A DNA stretch of 64,000 nt. Source: Pelagibacteraceae bacterium AG-422-N09 (lineage in GTDB: Bacteria > Pseudomonadota > Alphaproteobacteria > Pelagibacterales > AG-422-B15). The DNA lies in contig QCMV01000003.1 in the NCBI GenBank assembly GCA_003213515.1, positions 41,613 to 105,612 on the forward strand, written 5' to 3'. The notes under the pieces are model-generated. The model ran no database searches, was not told where the DNA came from, and worked only from the letters and a program-made list of their open reading frames with translations. This document shows, one piece after another, positions 27,344 through 36,713 of this stretch; positions within the stretch are counted from its first letter, which is position 1, and every line of letters starts with the position of its first letter. A program made the position numbers and the translations under genes.

Positions 27344-28089
27344 TACAATAATTCTTCGATATTTTTGTATAAAGTATTTAGATCAGTTTCTCTTGAAAGA
27401 CTATGATCTCCATCTTCAATAATTGTCAGTTTTTTATTTTTACTTTCTAATAATTCAATAATTTTCTCAGAGGTTTTAAAACTTACTACCTGATCTTTCC
27501 TTCCATGAAGAAGCCTTACAGGACAAGAAATATTTATTGGCTTTGTTAAGAGCATATTTTTTTTTCCATCTTCAAGAAATTTATAAGTTATGGTGTAATC
27601 TTCAGCGTACTTATCCCAATTAATTATAATTTTACCTTCAGACTTAATTTGTTTTTTTTGTTCAACACTTAGCCTATTCCATTCACCTACAACAAAATCT
27701 GGTGCTGATGCTATACCTACTAGACCATGCACATAATTTGATTTTCGCTTAGATACGATCAAAGAAATCCATCCACCCATACTCGAACCAATAATAATAT
27801 TTTTATTTGATTTAAATTTTTCAAATATTTCACTCGCTTCTATTGACCACTTACTAATTCCGCCATCTTCAAATTTACCCTTTGACACGCCATGACCAGA
27901 ATAGTCAAATCTCAAAAAATTCAATTTATTTTTAATGCACCATTTACTCAAAGCAGTTGCCTTAGTTCCATCCATGCTTGAGCTATATCCTCCAAAAAAG
28001 AAAATTGTTGTTTGCGATTTAAGATCATCTTTTGAATAAGCGATTTGTTCATCAAAAGAAGAATTAATGTAACTAATTTTATTTTGCAT
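27343..28089 (-). CDS. alpha/beta-hydrolase
   Basis: The 248-residue alpha/beta-hydrolase fold protein shows the nucleophile elbow GSSMGGW (Ser), the FGGYSSSMDGTKA oxyanion loop, FDYSGHGVSKG, the acid in GRKDQVV and the His in DGDHSLS. A complete catalytic triad is therefore present. This resembles serine aminopeptidase / acyl-protein thioesterase-like hydrolases. Substrate unknown. Paired with the DMT transporter downstream and divergent from the glycosyltransferase gene with 40 bases between starts. Confidence 0.88.
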   Translation of the reverse strand: MQNKISYINSSFDEQIAYSKDDLKSQTTIFFFGGYSSSMDGTKATALSKWCIKNKLNFLRFDYSGHGVSKGKFEDGGISKWSIEASEIFEKFKSNKNIIIGSSMGGWISLIVSKRKSNYVHGLVGIASAPDFVVGEWNRLSVEQKKQIKSEGKIIINWDKYAEDYTITYKFLEDGKKNMLLTKPINISCPVRLLHGRKDQVVSFKTSEKIIELLESKNKKLTIIEDGDHSLSRETDLNTLYKNIEELL

Positions 28090-28129
28090 AATGATTTACT
28101 ATTCATCATTTAACTATTAGAAATACTAT

Positions 28130-29269
28130 ATGCAATCAAAAATTTGCGTATTACAAGTAATACCTAATCTTGATGTAAGTGGTGCTTCTCAAGGATGTGT
28201 AGATGTTGCAAATTTTTTGTCGGAGAAGAACTATAATTCTTATATTCTAACTCATTCAGGGCCTAAAACATCAGAAGTAAAAGACTACAATGAAAAAGTT
28301 TTCTATGCTTCTGTTAACTCTAAAAATCCAATCAAAATCTTTTTTAATATAATTAAAATTATAAAACTTATCAAAAAACTAAATATTACAATTGTTCACG
28401 CTAGAAGTAGAGCACCTGCATGGAGCTCATACTTAGCATGCGCTGTAACTGGTACAAAATTTATTACTACGTTTCATGGTACATACAATTTTAGTAATCC
28501 ACTAAAAAAGTACTACAACTCCATTATGTTAAAAACAAATGGAACAATAGCAATTTCAGAATTTATTAATGATCATATAAATAATTGTTACCCAACTAAA
28601 AATTATAATATTAGAACTATTGCCAGAGGCATAGACCTCAATTTTTTTGATCCAAATAACGTTAAAGCTCAGCAGGTAGAATTAATTATTAAAGAACTCA
28701 ATATTGATTATGATGCAATTAAGATCCTTCTTGCCGGAAGAATAACGGGGTGGAAGGGACATAAACTTCTTCTTCAAGCGATTTCTAGTATTATAAAAAA
28801 AACAAATCATAAATTCGAGATAATTTTTGTTGGTCCTGATGATAATTATAAACTAAAGAATTCATTAAAGAATTTTGCAAATGAACACAACCTCGCAAAA
28901 TCTCTACATTTTGTGGGTTCAAGAACTGATCTGAATAATTTTTATAGTTTGGCTGATTTAGTAATATCTGCGTCAACAGATCCAGAAGCTTTTGGTAGAA
29001 TTTCTGTCGAGGCCCAAGCAATGGGTAAATTTGTAATAGCGTCAAATCATGGAGGATCAGTCGAGACAGTGAATGACGGCGAAACAGGCTACTTATTTGA
29101 AAATAATAACGCTGAGGATCTATGCAAAAAAATTATTGATGCAATTTCTAATGAAAAATATAAATCAGAAAAGACTTCAGAAGCTTGCATTTCACATGTT
29201 AGAGAAAAATATTCAAAAATTAAAATGTGTGAGGAGACAATAAATTTTTACAAAGAAGTTATAAATTAA
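28130..29269 (+). CDS. glycosyltransferase family 4 (GT-B fold)
   Basis: The 379-residue protein has the GT-B layout: an N-terminal acceptor domain (LQVIPNLDVSGASQGCVDVA, with a GASQG loop), ITTFHGTYN in the middle, and a C-terminal nucleotide-sugar domain with GRITGWKGH, FVGSRTDL and the E-x7-E motif (PEAFGRISVEAQAMG). It probably adds a sugar to lipopolysaccharide or another envelope glycan. Its stop abuts the start of the next gene, a GT9 heptosyltransferase-type enzyme, supporting an LPS core role. Confidence 0.9.
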   Translation: MQSKICVLQVIPNLDVSGASQGCVDVANFLSEKNYNSYILTHSGPKTSEVKDYNEKVFYASVNSKNPIKIFFNIIKIIKLIKKLNITIVHARSRAPAWSSYLACAVTGTKFITTFHGTYNFSNPLKKYYNSIMLKTNGTIAISEFINDHINNCYPTKNYNIRTIARGIDLNFFDPNNVKAQQVELIIKELNIDYDAIKILLAGRITGWKGHKLLLQAISSIIKKTNHKFEIIFVGPDDNYKLKNSLKNFANEHNLAKSLHFVGSRTDLNNFYSLADLVISASTDPEAFGRISVEAQAMGKFVIASNHGGSVETVNDGETGYLFENNNAEDLCKKIIDAISNEKYKSEKTSEACISHVREKYSKIKMCEETINFYKEVIN

Positions 29270-30193
29270 ATGATTAAGAATATTTTGGTAATTAAGCACG
29301 GTTCTTTTGGAGATATTATTCAAATAAATGGATGTTTGAAAGATATTCGAGAGCATTACTCAAAACATAAAATATATATCTTAACTACACCGGCATTTAA
29401 TAATTATTTTGGTAAGTGCCCTTTTATTGATGAAGTAATTTTAGATAAGAGGAAGTCTCGATGGAATTTAATCTACCTATATCAATTGAAGAAATTTTTC
29501 ACCAAATATAAATTTGAAAGAATTTTTGATTTACAAAATTCCAATCGAACTGAATTTTATCGAAAGTATCTATCTTCTTCTGAATGGATCTCTTCAAGGA
29601 CAATGTTAAGATTTAATGAAACAAAAGAAGAATTTGATAACAAAAGTATTTTAGAAAGATTTAAATTACAATTATCAAGATCAAAAATAGATACGCAGTT
29701 CGCTGAAAAACCCCAAGTTTCTTGGATGATAGATGATGATTTTCATATTTCTTCTGAAATTAAAAAAAATTACATAGTTTTATTTCCTTTTTGTTCTCCA
29801 AAACATCATCAAAAAATCTGGCCTTATTATGAAGAGCTCATTTCAAAGCTTAAATCAAAGTTATTTGAAATGGATATTGTTATTGCTCCAGGACCAGGAG
29901 AAATAAATGCAGCAAGAAAATATAATGTAAAGTTATGTCTACATAATAATCAGCCAACAAACTTTTTTCAATTAGCGAAATTACTTATTGGCTCAAAATA
30001 TGTAATTTCAAATGATACAGGACCTGCACACTTAGCTGCTCACTTAGGATGCAAAGGTTTAGCATTATTTGGTGGTCACACTACACCAGAGAAAGTAAGT
30101 ATTGAAACAGGCAGTTTTTTATCAATTTCTTCCAAAAATATAAGAAATATTAGTATTGAAGAAGTCTTCGATAAAATAGATTCTCATTTATAG
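29270..30193 (+). CDS. glycosyltransferase family 9 (heptosyltransferase type)
   Basis: The 307-residue protein begins with the ADP-heptose transferase-type motif ILVIKHGSFGDIIQ and ends with the typical SNDTGPAHLAAHLG and LALFGGHTTPEK segment. FDLQNSNRTEF lies in the N-domain. It probably adds a heptose-like sugar to the LPS core. It abuts the upstream GT4 gene with no spacer and precedes thrS by 25 bases; GT9 next to thrS is a recurring arrangement in alphaproteobacteria. Confidence 0.9.
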   Translation: MIKNILVIKHGSFGDIIQINGCLKDIREHYSKHKIYILTTPAFNNYFGKCPFIDEVILDKRKSRWNLIYLYQLKKFFTKYKFERIFDLQNSNRTEFYRKYLSSSEWISSRTMLRFNETKEEFDNKSILERFKLQLSRSKIDTQFAEKPQVSWMIDDDFHISSEIKKNYIVLFPFCSPKHHQKIWPYYEELISKLKSKLFEMDIVIAPGPGEINAARKYNVKLCLHNNQPTNFFQLAKLLIGSKYVISNDTGPAHLAAHLGCKGLALFGGHTTPEKVSIETGSFLSISSKNIRNISIEEVFDKIDSHL

Positions 30194-30218
30194 ATAGATG
30201 ATATAATACTTAAGCCTT

Positions 30219-31958
30219 ATGAGTAACGACGAACCATTTATAAATACTTTAAGACACGATACTGCCCATGTTTTAGCTATGGCTGTACAGGAGTTGTTTC
30301 CTGATACGCAAGTTACGATTGGTCCAGTAATTGAAAATGGTTTTTATTATGATTTTGATAGAAAAGAGCCGTTTACCGAAAAAGATCTTGGAACTATTGA
30401 AAAGAAAATGAAAGAGATTGTTAATCGTGACGAAAAGACTTCATTCAAAGTAATGAGCAGGGATGATGCGATTAAGCTATTTTCTGATAAGGGAGAGAAC
30501 TATAAGGTAGAGATTATTAAGGACTTACCTGAGAGTGAAGAACTCAAAGTATACTATCACGGTGACTGGTTTGATCTTTGCAAGGGGCCTCATCTAGAAT
30601 CAACAGGTAAAATTGGAAAAGCATTTAAATTGACTAAAGTAGCAGGTGCTTATTGGCGTGGAGATTCAAACAACCCTATGCTTCAAAGAATTTATGGAAC
30701 TGCTTGGGAGTCTCAGGAAGAACTAGATAATCATTTGAACATACTTAAAGAAGCTGAAAAAAGAGACCACAGGAAACTTGGAAGAGAATTAGATTTATTT
30801 CATTTTCAAGAGGAAGCTCAAGGTTCAGTTTTCTGGCATAACAATGGTTGGACTTTGTTTAGGACACTTATTGATTATATGCGTCAGCGACAAGAAGAGG
30901 CTGGGTATGAAGAAATTAATACACCAGATATAATGGATAAGTCTTTATGGGTAAAATCAGGGCATCTCGAAAAATTTGGTGACAATATGTTTACCACTGA
31001 ACCAAGAGAAGATCGAGTATATGCTCTGAAGCCAATGAATTGTCCTGGTGGGGTACAAGTTTATAAACAAGGGCTTAAAAGTTACAGAGATCTTCCCTTG
31101 AGAGTTGCTGAGTTTGGAAAAGTTCACAGATATGAGCCATCGGGTGCTCTTCATGGTTTAATGAGAGTCAGGGCATTTACACAAGATGATGCACATATAT
31201 TTTGCACTGAAGACCAAATTACCGAAGAAAGCAAAAAGGTATGCGATCTAGTTTTAAGTATTTATAAAGATTTCGGATTTGAAAATGTATCAATTAAATT
31301 TTCTGACCGTCCTGAAAAAAGAGTCGGCAATGATGATGTATGGGACAAATCTGAGGCTGCTCTTCGTGAGGCAATGGAAGCTACAGGGCTAGAATATACT
31401 TTAAATCCAGGTGAAGGAGCATTTTATGGTCCGAAACTAGAATTTATTCTTAAAGATGCAATTGGAAGAGAATGGCAGTGTGGAACGTTGCAAGTTGATC
31501 TAAATTTACCTGAAAGACTTGATGCAACTTATGTAGGCGAAGACGGTTTAAAGCACAATCCGGTTATGTTACACAGAGCATTATTTGGATCTTTAGAGCG
31601 TTTTATTGGAATTCTAATAGAGCATTACGCTGGTAATCTGCCAATTTGGTTGTCACCAGTTCAGGCTGTAGTAGCGCCGATTACTTCTGACATAAACGAA
31701 TATGCAGAGAGTGTTTTTTCATCTCTTAAAAATAATGGTATTAGAGTTGAAAAGGACTTAAGAAATGAGAAGATAAGCTATAAAATTAGAGAAAACTCTC
31801 TAAAAAAAATACCTTATCAATTAATCCTAGGTAAGAATGAAATGGAAGACAATACTGTAACATTGAGGGAGTTTGGTAATGACAAGCAAGAAAAAATTAA
31901 ATTTGAAAAATTAAATGATTTTTTTCAAAAAAAATGTATGATGCCGTCTCATCAATAG
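30219..31958 (+). CDS. thrS: threonine--tRNA ligase lacking the TGS domain
   Basis: The 579-residue class II synthetase is about 60 residues shorter than E. coli ThrS (642). It starts directly at the editing domain: RHDTAHVLA with both editing His, then CKGPH with editing Cys and His. The N-terminal TGS domain is therefore absent, and the preceding bases encode the end of the glycosyltransferase, so no missed start explains it. The catalytic core has the zinc ligands in [23 protein letters not shown] and [11 protein letters not shown]; the anticodon domain follows. Full catalysis and proofreading are expected. Confidence 0.95.
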   Translation: MSNDEPFINTLRHDTAHVLAMAVQELFPDTQVTIGPVIENGFYYDFDRKEPFTEKDLGTIEKKMKEIVNRDEKTSFKVMSRDDAIKLFSDKGENYKVEIIKDLPESEELKVYYHGDWFDLCKGPHLESTGKIGKAFKLTKVAGAYWRGDSNNPMLQRIYGTAWESQEELDNHLNILKEAEKRDHRKLGRELDLFHFQEEAQGSVFWHNNGWTLFRTLIDYMRQRQEEAGYEEINTPDIMDKSLWVKSGHLEKFGDNMFTTEPREDRVYALKPMNCPGGVQVYKQGLKSYRDLPLRVAEFGKVHRYEPSGALHGLMRVRAFTQDDAHIFCTEDQITEESKKVCDLVLSIYKDFGFENVSIKFSDRPEKRVGNDDVWDKSEAALREAMEATGLEYTLNPGEGAFYGPKLEFILKDAIGREWQCGTLQVDLNLPERLDATYVGEDGLKHNPVMLHRALFGSLERFIGILIEHYAGNLPIWLSPVQAVVAPITSDINEYAESVFSSLKNNGIRVEKDLRNEKISYKIRENSLKKIPYQLILGKNEMEDNTVTLREFGNDKQEKIKFEKLNDFFQKKCMMPSHQ

Positions 31959-31960
31959 AC

Positions 31961-31967
31961 AAAGGAG
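31961..31967 (+). promoter_or_regulatory. strong Shine-Dalgarno fixing the ATA start of infC
   Basis: AAAGGAG lies 2 bases after the thrS stop and 6 bases before an in-frame ATA codon at 31974. No ATG, GTG or TTG is available near this site, and the translation from ATA gives the full N-terminal domain of IF3. This is the usual non-AUG arrangement of infC genes. Confidence 0.75.
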
Positions 31968-31973
31968 ATTAAA

Positions 31974-32522
31974 ATAGCACTTCAAAGAAAAAATAATAGA
32001 GCCCAGCTATCTACTAAAGGTCCAAAGTTTCGTATAAACGAATTTATAACTTCTTCCACTGTAAGATTAATTGATGAAAAAGGTAACAACTTAGGGGTTG
32101 TTAATACTGATGAGGCGATGCAAAAAGCTTCAGATGTAGGCCTTGATTTAGTTGAAGTATCACCACAAGTTGACCCCCCTGTGTGCAAAATTCTTGATTT
32201 TGGTAAATTTAAATATGAGGCTCAAAAAAAAGCTAGTACCTCCAAGAAAAAACAAAAAGAAATTACAATTAAAGAAATTAAGATGAGACCGGGAATTGAT
32301 GTTCACGATTACGACTTCAAGGTAAAGGCTGCTCAAAAATTTATCGCTGCAGGCGATAAAGTAAAATTTACTATCCGATTTAAAGGTAGAGAGTTCGAAC
32401 ATCATGATATTGCTGAAAATTTGATGGAAAGAATTCGAGAAACAATGGGTACGACAAGTAAAATCGAGCAAGAGCCAAAACTTGAAGGTCGCCAATTTAC
32501 CATGATTTTCACTGCAAATTAG
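31974..32522 (+). CDS. infC: translation initiation factor IF-3, ATA start
   Basis: The 182-residue protein keeps initiator tRNA selection accurate and prevents subunit joining. From the ATA codon the translation reads ALQRKNNRAQ, then FRINEFITSSTVRLIDEKG, the standard IF3 N-terminal domain. Next come the lysine-rich linker (EAQKKASTSKKKQKE) and the C-terminal domain (KEIKMRPGIDVHDYDFK, VKFTIRFKGREF). An ATG at 32118 would delete about 48 essential residues. Rare starts (AUU, AUA, AUC) in infC allow IF3 to repress its own translation, as shown in E. coli for AUU. It lies between thrS and rpmI, the standard order. Confidence 0.93.
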   Translation: MALQRKNNRAQLSTKGPKFRINEFITSSTVRLIDEKGNNLGVVNTDEAMQKASDVGLDLVEVSPQVDPPVCKILDFGKFKYEAQKKASTSKKKQKEITIKEIKMRPGIDVHDYDFKVKAAQKFIAAGDKVKFTIRFKGREFEHHDIAENLMERIRETMGTTSKIEQEPKLEGRQFTMIFTAN

Positions 32523-32600
32523 CAGCAGTAGTTAATTCTTATCATTAATAAAAAACTTTTGATTTTTTCTTACCTAGGGTCTATAAACCGTTCATCCAAT

Positions 32601-32798
32601 ATGAGTAAATTAAAAACAAAAAAAGGCGCTAATAAAAGATTTAGGCTTACAGCTTCAGGTAAAGTTAAATCATATCAAAGTGGAAAAAGACACGGTATGA
32701 TTAAAAGAACGAATAATCAGATAAGAAATCAAAGAGGTTCTACAATTTTATCTGACCAAGATGCCCGAATAGTTAAAAAGTTTTTACCCTACGCTTAA
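32601..32798 (+). CDS. rpmI: 50S ribosomal protein L35
   Basis: The 65-residue basic protein [20 protein letters not shown] matches L35 from its start, with the [10 protein letters not shown] core. The ATG at 32601 is used; a longer frame from 32559 adds 14 non-family residues. It is followed 16 bases later by rplT in the infC-rpmI-rplT order. The 78-base gap after infC could carry regulatory structure but none is obvious. Confidence 0.96.
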   Translation: MSKLKTKKGANKRFRLTASGKVKSYQSGKRHGMIKRTNNQIRNQRGSTILSDQDARIVKKFLPYA

Positions 32799-32814
32799 TA
32801 AATAGGAAAATATA

Positions 32815-33171
32815 ATGGCAAGAGTTAAAAGAGGAGTTACTGCACACGCAAGACATAAAAAAGTAATTAAGCAAGCCAAAGGATATAGAGGCAGAAGAAA
32901 GAATACTTTTAAAGTCGCAAAGCAAGCTGTTGAAAAATCAATGCAGTATGCCTATCGTGATCGAAGAGTAAAAAAAAGAGAGTTTAGATCACTTTGGACC
33001 CAAAGGATAAATGCTGGAGCTAGATTACATGGAATTTCTTATTCAGTTTTCATGAATGGTCTAAAAAAATTAAACATAGAATTAGATCGTAAAATTTTAG
33101 CTGATCTTGCTATGAATGAACCTACTTCTTTTGAGCATTTAGCAAAACAGGTTCAGTCCTCAGCCAAATAA
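32815..33171 (+). CDS. rplT: 50S ribosomal protein L20
   Basis: The 118-residue basic RNA-binding protein starts [19 protein letters not shown] and includes [20 protein letters not shown] and [10 protein letters not shown], the family signature. It assembles early on 23S rRNA and represses its own operon in other bacteria. The gene sits between rpmI and pheS; 71 bases follow, holding a weak promoter-like TTGGCA (33177-33182) and TATTAT (33201-33206). Confidence 0.97.
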   Translation: MARVKRGVTAHARHKKVIKQAKGYRGRRKNTFKVAKQAVEKSMQYAYRDRRVKKREFRSLWTQRINAGARLHGISYSVFMNGLKKLNIELDRKILADLAMNEPTSFEHLAKQVQSSAK

Positions 33172-33242
33172 TTCAGTTGGCATCATATTCTCAAGCATAT
33201 TATTATTACAGAAAAAACTAAATCTGATATTGTTGTTCTACG

Positions 33243-34313
33243 ATGAAAGATTTTAGAGAGCTAGAAACTGAAATTAAAAAAGCTTCAGATAAATTTACAA
33301 ATATCGAAAGCATAAATGAATTTAGGATAAAATTTCTTGGTAAGAAAGGTATTATTTCTCTCGAAATGAAAGAGCTAGCCAGTCTTTCTGGAGATGAAAG
33401 AAAGCAGCATGCTGAAAAATTAAATAAAATTAAAGACACTGTTCTTGAAATAATAGCTTCAAAGACTGAAGAGTTAAATAGCGAGGAATTAGAAAAAAAA
33501 CTTAACTCTGAAACTTTAGATATCACTCTATCTACTTCAAAGTCATACGGAACTATTCACCCAATCAGTCAGGTTATAGAGGAAGTTATAACTATATTTG
33601 GAGACTTAGATTTTTTTGTTGCTGAAGGACCTGAAGTTGAAACTGATTACAATAATTTTACTGCTTTAAATACTTCTGAACACCACCCTGCACGACAAAT
33701 GCATGATACTTTTTATGTTGAAACTGAGACTGATGGAATGCCAAATGTTCTGCGAACTCATACCTCGCCAGTTCAAATAAGAAGTATGTTAAAGCAAAAA
33801 CCACCAATTCGATTAATTGCTCCCGGAAAAACGTTTAGATGTGATAATGATCAAACGCACTCTCCTATGTTCCATCAAGTTGAGGGTTTAGTAATAGATC
33901 AAGAAAGCAACATGAGCCACCTCAAAGGATGTTTAGAAATATTCCTCAAGACTTTTTTTGAGACTGATAAATTAAATATGAGATTTCGACCTAGTCATTT
34001 CCCCTTTACTGAACCATCTGCAGAAGTTGATATTGGATACACTAAGAAAGGAAATCAATTAATTATTGGAGAGGGTGAGGATTGGTTGGAAATTTTAGGG
34101 TGTGGAATGGTTCATCCAAACGTGCTTGAAAATGTAAATATCAATTCAAATGAATATCAAGGTTATGCATTTGGTATGGGTATAGAGAGGCTTGCAATGC
34201 TCAAATATGGAATTAGTGATTTAAGAACTTTCTTTGATAGTGATCTTAGATGGAATAAGCATTATGGCTTTTCACCTTTGAACATACCTTCGATCATAGG
34301 AGACTTAAGCTAG
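33243..34313 (+). CDS. pheS: phenylalanine--tRNA ligase alpha subunit
   Basis: The 356-residue class II synthetase subunit has an N-terminal coiled-coil helix pair, then motif 2-like FRCDNDQTHSPMFHQVEG, the HPARQMHDTFY segment and the C-terminal motif 3 GYAFGMGIERLAMLKYG. It forms an alpha2-beta2 tetramer with PheT, whose ATG follows the TAG stop immediately. Confidence 0.97.
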   Translation: MKDFRELETEIKKASDKFTNIESINEFRIKFLGKKGIISLEMKELASLSGDERKQHAEKLNKIKDTVLEIIASKTEELNSEELEKKLNSETLDITLSTSKSYGTIHPISQVIEEVITIFGDLDFFVAEGPEVETDYNNFTALNTSEHHPARQMHDTFYVETETDGMPNVLRTHTSPVQIRSMLKQKPPIRLIAPGKTFRCDNDQTHSPMFHQVEGLVIDQESNMSHLKGCLEIFLKTFFETDKLNMRFRPSHFPFTEPSAEVDIGYTKKGNQLIIGEGEDWLEILGCGMVHPNVLENVNINSNEYQGYAFGMGIERLAMLKYGISDLRTFFDSDLRWNKHYGFSPLNIPSIIGDLS

Positions 34314-36701
34314 ATGAGATTTAGTTATTCGTGGTTAACTGAGCATCTTAAGACAAATGCTCATTTTGAAGAAATTGAAAAGAAACTCACTTCAATCGGT
34401 CTTGAAGTTGAAGATATTCAAGACACGGGAAAAGCATATCAGGATTTTATTGTTGGACAGGTTCTTGAAGAAAAAAAACACCCAAATGCGGATAAATTAA
34501 AACTATGCAAAGTTGACATTGGCAAGGAAAAAGTTGATGTAGTTTGTGGTGCGCCAAATGTAGAGAAAGGCATGAAGGTGGTTTATGCGCCAGTTGGTTC
34601 AACTATTCCGGTTAATCAAATGAAAATTAAAGCTGTCAAGATTAGAGGAGTAGAATCCTATGGAATGATGTGTTCAGAATATGAACTTGGTATTTCAAAT
34701 GAGCATGATGGAATAATTCGACTTGAGGAAAAAGAAACTATTGGAAGATCTTTTTCAGAGATTTATGGCCTTAATGATATTGTAATAGAAATTGGTATCA
34801 CTCCAAATCGACAAGATTGTCTAGGTGTAAAAGGAATAGCTCGAGATCTTGCTTCAGCTGGCATGGGGGAATTGTTAGAGAGAAAAATATCTAGAGAAAA
34901 AGGCTCCTTTAAATCACCAATTAAAATTGAAATACAAGACAATAAAATATGCTCAGCCTTTGCTGGAAGATATTTTAGAAATGTAAAGAATACTGAAAGC
35001 CCGGAATGGCTTAAAAATAAACTTAAGTCAATAGGTTTAAGGCCAATATCTGCGCTGGTAGATATAACTAATTTTGTAATGTATGACGAGAACCGGCCAC
35101 TTCACGTTTACGATGCAGACAAAATAGATGGCAAAATTATAGTACGCTCAGCAAATGATGGAGAAAGTTTCCTAGCGCTAGATGAAAAAGATTATCACCT
35201 AAAAAATGGTATGTGCGTAATAGCTGATGAGAAAAAAGTACTAGGCTTAGGGGGGATCATGGGAGGCGAAAGTACAGGTTGCAGCACTGAGACAAAGAAC
35301 GTTTTACTTGAGTCAGCCTTATTTGATGAGATTAATACAGCCAAGACGGGGAGAAACTTGTCAATTCTAAGTGATGCAAGATTTCGTTTTGAAAGAGGCA
35401 TTGATCCAAATTCAACTTTAAAAGGGATAGACCTTGCAACACAATTAATTCTTGAAATATGTGGCGGTGAGTGCAGTGAGGTTGAGTTGGCTGGGAATAT
35501 AAAAGAAAATAAAAATGAAGTGTCAACTTCTAGTAGTTATATTTCAAGAAGACTTGGTTTTGAAGTGTCTGACAAAGAATTGATATCAATACTTAGTTCT
35601 TTAGGAATTGAAACGAGCCAAACAGGTGATGTTATTAAATGTTTAATACCTTCTTGGAGACAAGATATTCACGGAGAAGCTGACATAAGTGAAGAAGTTA
35701 TTCGTATTAAAGGATATGAAAATATTCCGACAAGTAATATTAGACTAAAAAGTAAAATTAATAAAAATATCTTAAATTACGCACAAAAGAAGTTGATGAA
35801 AGCTAGACACTTCATTGCTTCAATTGAATATGATGAATTAGTAACATTTTCATTTACAGACTCAAAAAATTGTGAAGTATTTGGCGATATAAATAAATTA
35901 AAAATTGTAAATCCTATATCAGAGGATCTGGATATATTAAGACCTAATCTTCTGCCTAACCTTCTTCAAGCAATTAAAAAAAACAAGAATAGAAACTTTG
36001 ACTCATTCTCGATCTTTGAGATAGGTAGTCAGTACAGATCAACATCTCCCGAGGATCAATTGAACGTTGCATGTGGAATTAAATCTGGAATTAAGACAGA
36101 AAAATCTTGGAAGAATATACAGACGGAATTTGATATATATGACGTTAAACAGGATTTAACTTCCTTAATTGACTATTTAATGCCAGGTAACAAAAAAATA
36201 TCTGTCTCTAATGACTGTCCTTCCTGGTATCATCCTGGAAGATCTGGTTCGATAAAAATTAATAATTCGTTAATTGCTGGATATTTTGGAGAGTTGCATC
36301 CAAGAGTTGCAAGTCAATTTAAGATTAAAAATAAAATAAATATATTTGAGTTATACCTTGATGAACTGCCAAATACAGAAAAGAAAAATACCAACAAGCC
36401 TGTACTTAACTTAAGTGATTTTCAGATTGTCACAAGAGACTTTGCCTTTGTTATTGATAAAAAAGTAAAAAGCGAAGAAATTGTTACTTCAGCCTTTAAG
36501 GTAGATAAGGAATTAATTAGAAATGTTGAAATCTTTGATTTATTTGAAGATGATAGTCTGGGAAAAGATAAAAAGTCTATTGCTATTAAGGTTACATTAC
36601 AATCTAACGAAAAAACTCTTGCCGAAAATGACATTTCTGAAATAAGTTCAAAAATAATTGAGTCTGTGGAAAAGTCTACTTCCGGAACTGTTAGATCCTA
36701 A
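34314..36701 (+). CDS. pheT: phenylalanine--tRNA ligase beta subunit
   Basis: The 795-residue subunit is the normal length. Domains in order: N-terminal and tRNA-binding EMAP-like domain (FIVGQVLEEKKHPNADKLKLCKVD), B3/B4 editing domain (ALVDITNFVMYDENRPLHVYDA, GLGGIMGGE), the B5 DNA-binding-like domain, a catalytic-like core and the C-terminal FDX-ACB anticodon domain (PVLNLSDFQIVTRDFAFVI). Abuts pheS. It is followed 12 bases later by lepA. Confidence 0.97.
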   Translation: MRFSYSWLTEHLKTNAHFEEIEKKLTSIGLEVEDIQDTGKAYQDFIVGQVLEEKKHPNADKLKLCKVDIGKEKVDVVCGAPNVEKGMKVVYAPVGSTIPVNQMKIKAVKIRGVESYGMMCSEYELGISNEHDGIIRLEEKETIGRSFSEIYGLNDIVIEIGITPNRQDCLGVKGIARDLASAGMGELLERKISREKGSFKSPIKIEIQDNKICSAFAGRYFRNVKNTESPEWLKNKLKSIGLRPISALVDITNFVMYDENRPLHVYDADKIDGKIIVRSANDGESFLALDEKDYHLKNGMCVIADEKKVLGLGGIMGGESTGCSTETKNVLLESALFDEINTAKTGRNLSILSDARFRFERGIDPNSTLKGIDLATQLILEICGGECSEVELAGNIKENKNEVSTSSSYISRRLGFEVSDKELISILSSLGIETSQTGDVIKCLIPSWRQDIHGEADISEEVIRIKGYENIPTSNIRLKSKINKNILNYAQKKLMKARHFIASIEYDELVTFSFTDSKNCEVFGDINKLKIVNPISEDLDILRPNLLPNLLQAIKKNKNRNFDSFSIFEIGSQYRSTSPEDQLNVACGIKSGIKTEKSWKNIQTEFDIYDVKQDLTSLIDYLMPGNKKISVSNDCPSWYHPGRSGSIKINNSLIAGYFGELHPRVASQFKIKNKINIFELYLDELPNTEKKNTNKPVLNLSDFQIVTRDFAFVIDKKVKSEEIVTSAFKVDKELIRNVEIFDLFEDDSLGKDKKSIAIKVTLQSNEKTLAENDISEISSKIIESVEKSTSGTVRS

Positions 36702-36713
36702 ATTAAAAATATT

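Noticed and set aside
30150..30218. Missing TGS domain of ThrS encoded upstream through a frameshift
   Set aside because: The upstream bases encode the conserved end of the GT9 gene and a 25-base gap; no TGS-like sequence is present in any frame.
32118..32522. infC starting at the internal ATG
   Set aside because: It would remove most of the IF3 N-terminal domain, which is clearly encoded upstream in the same frame.
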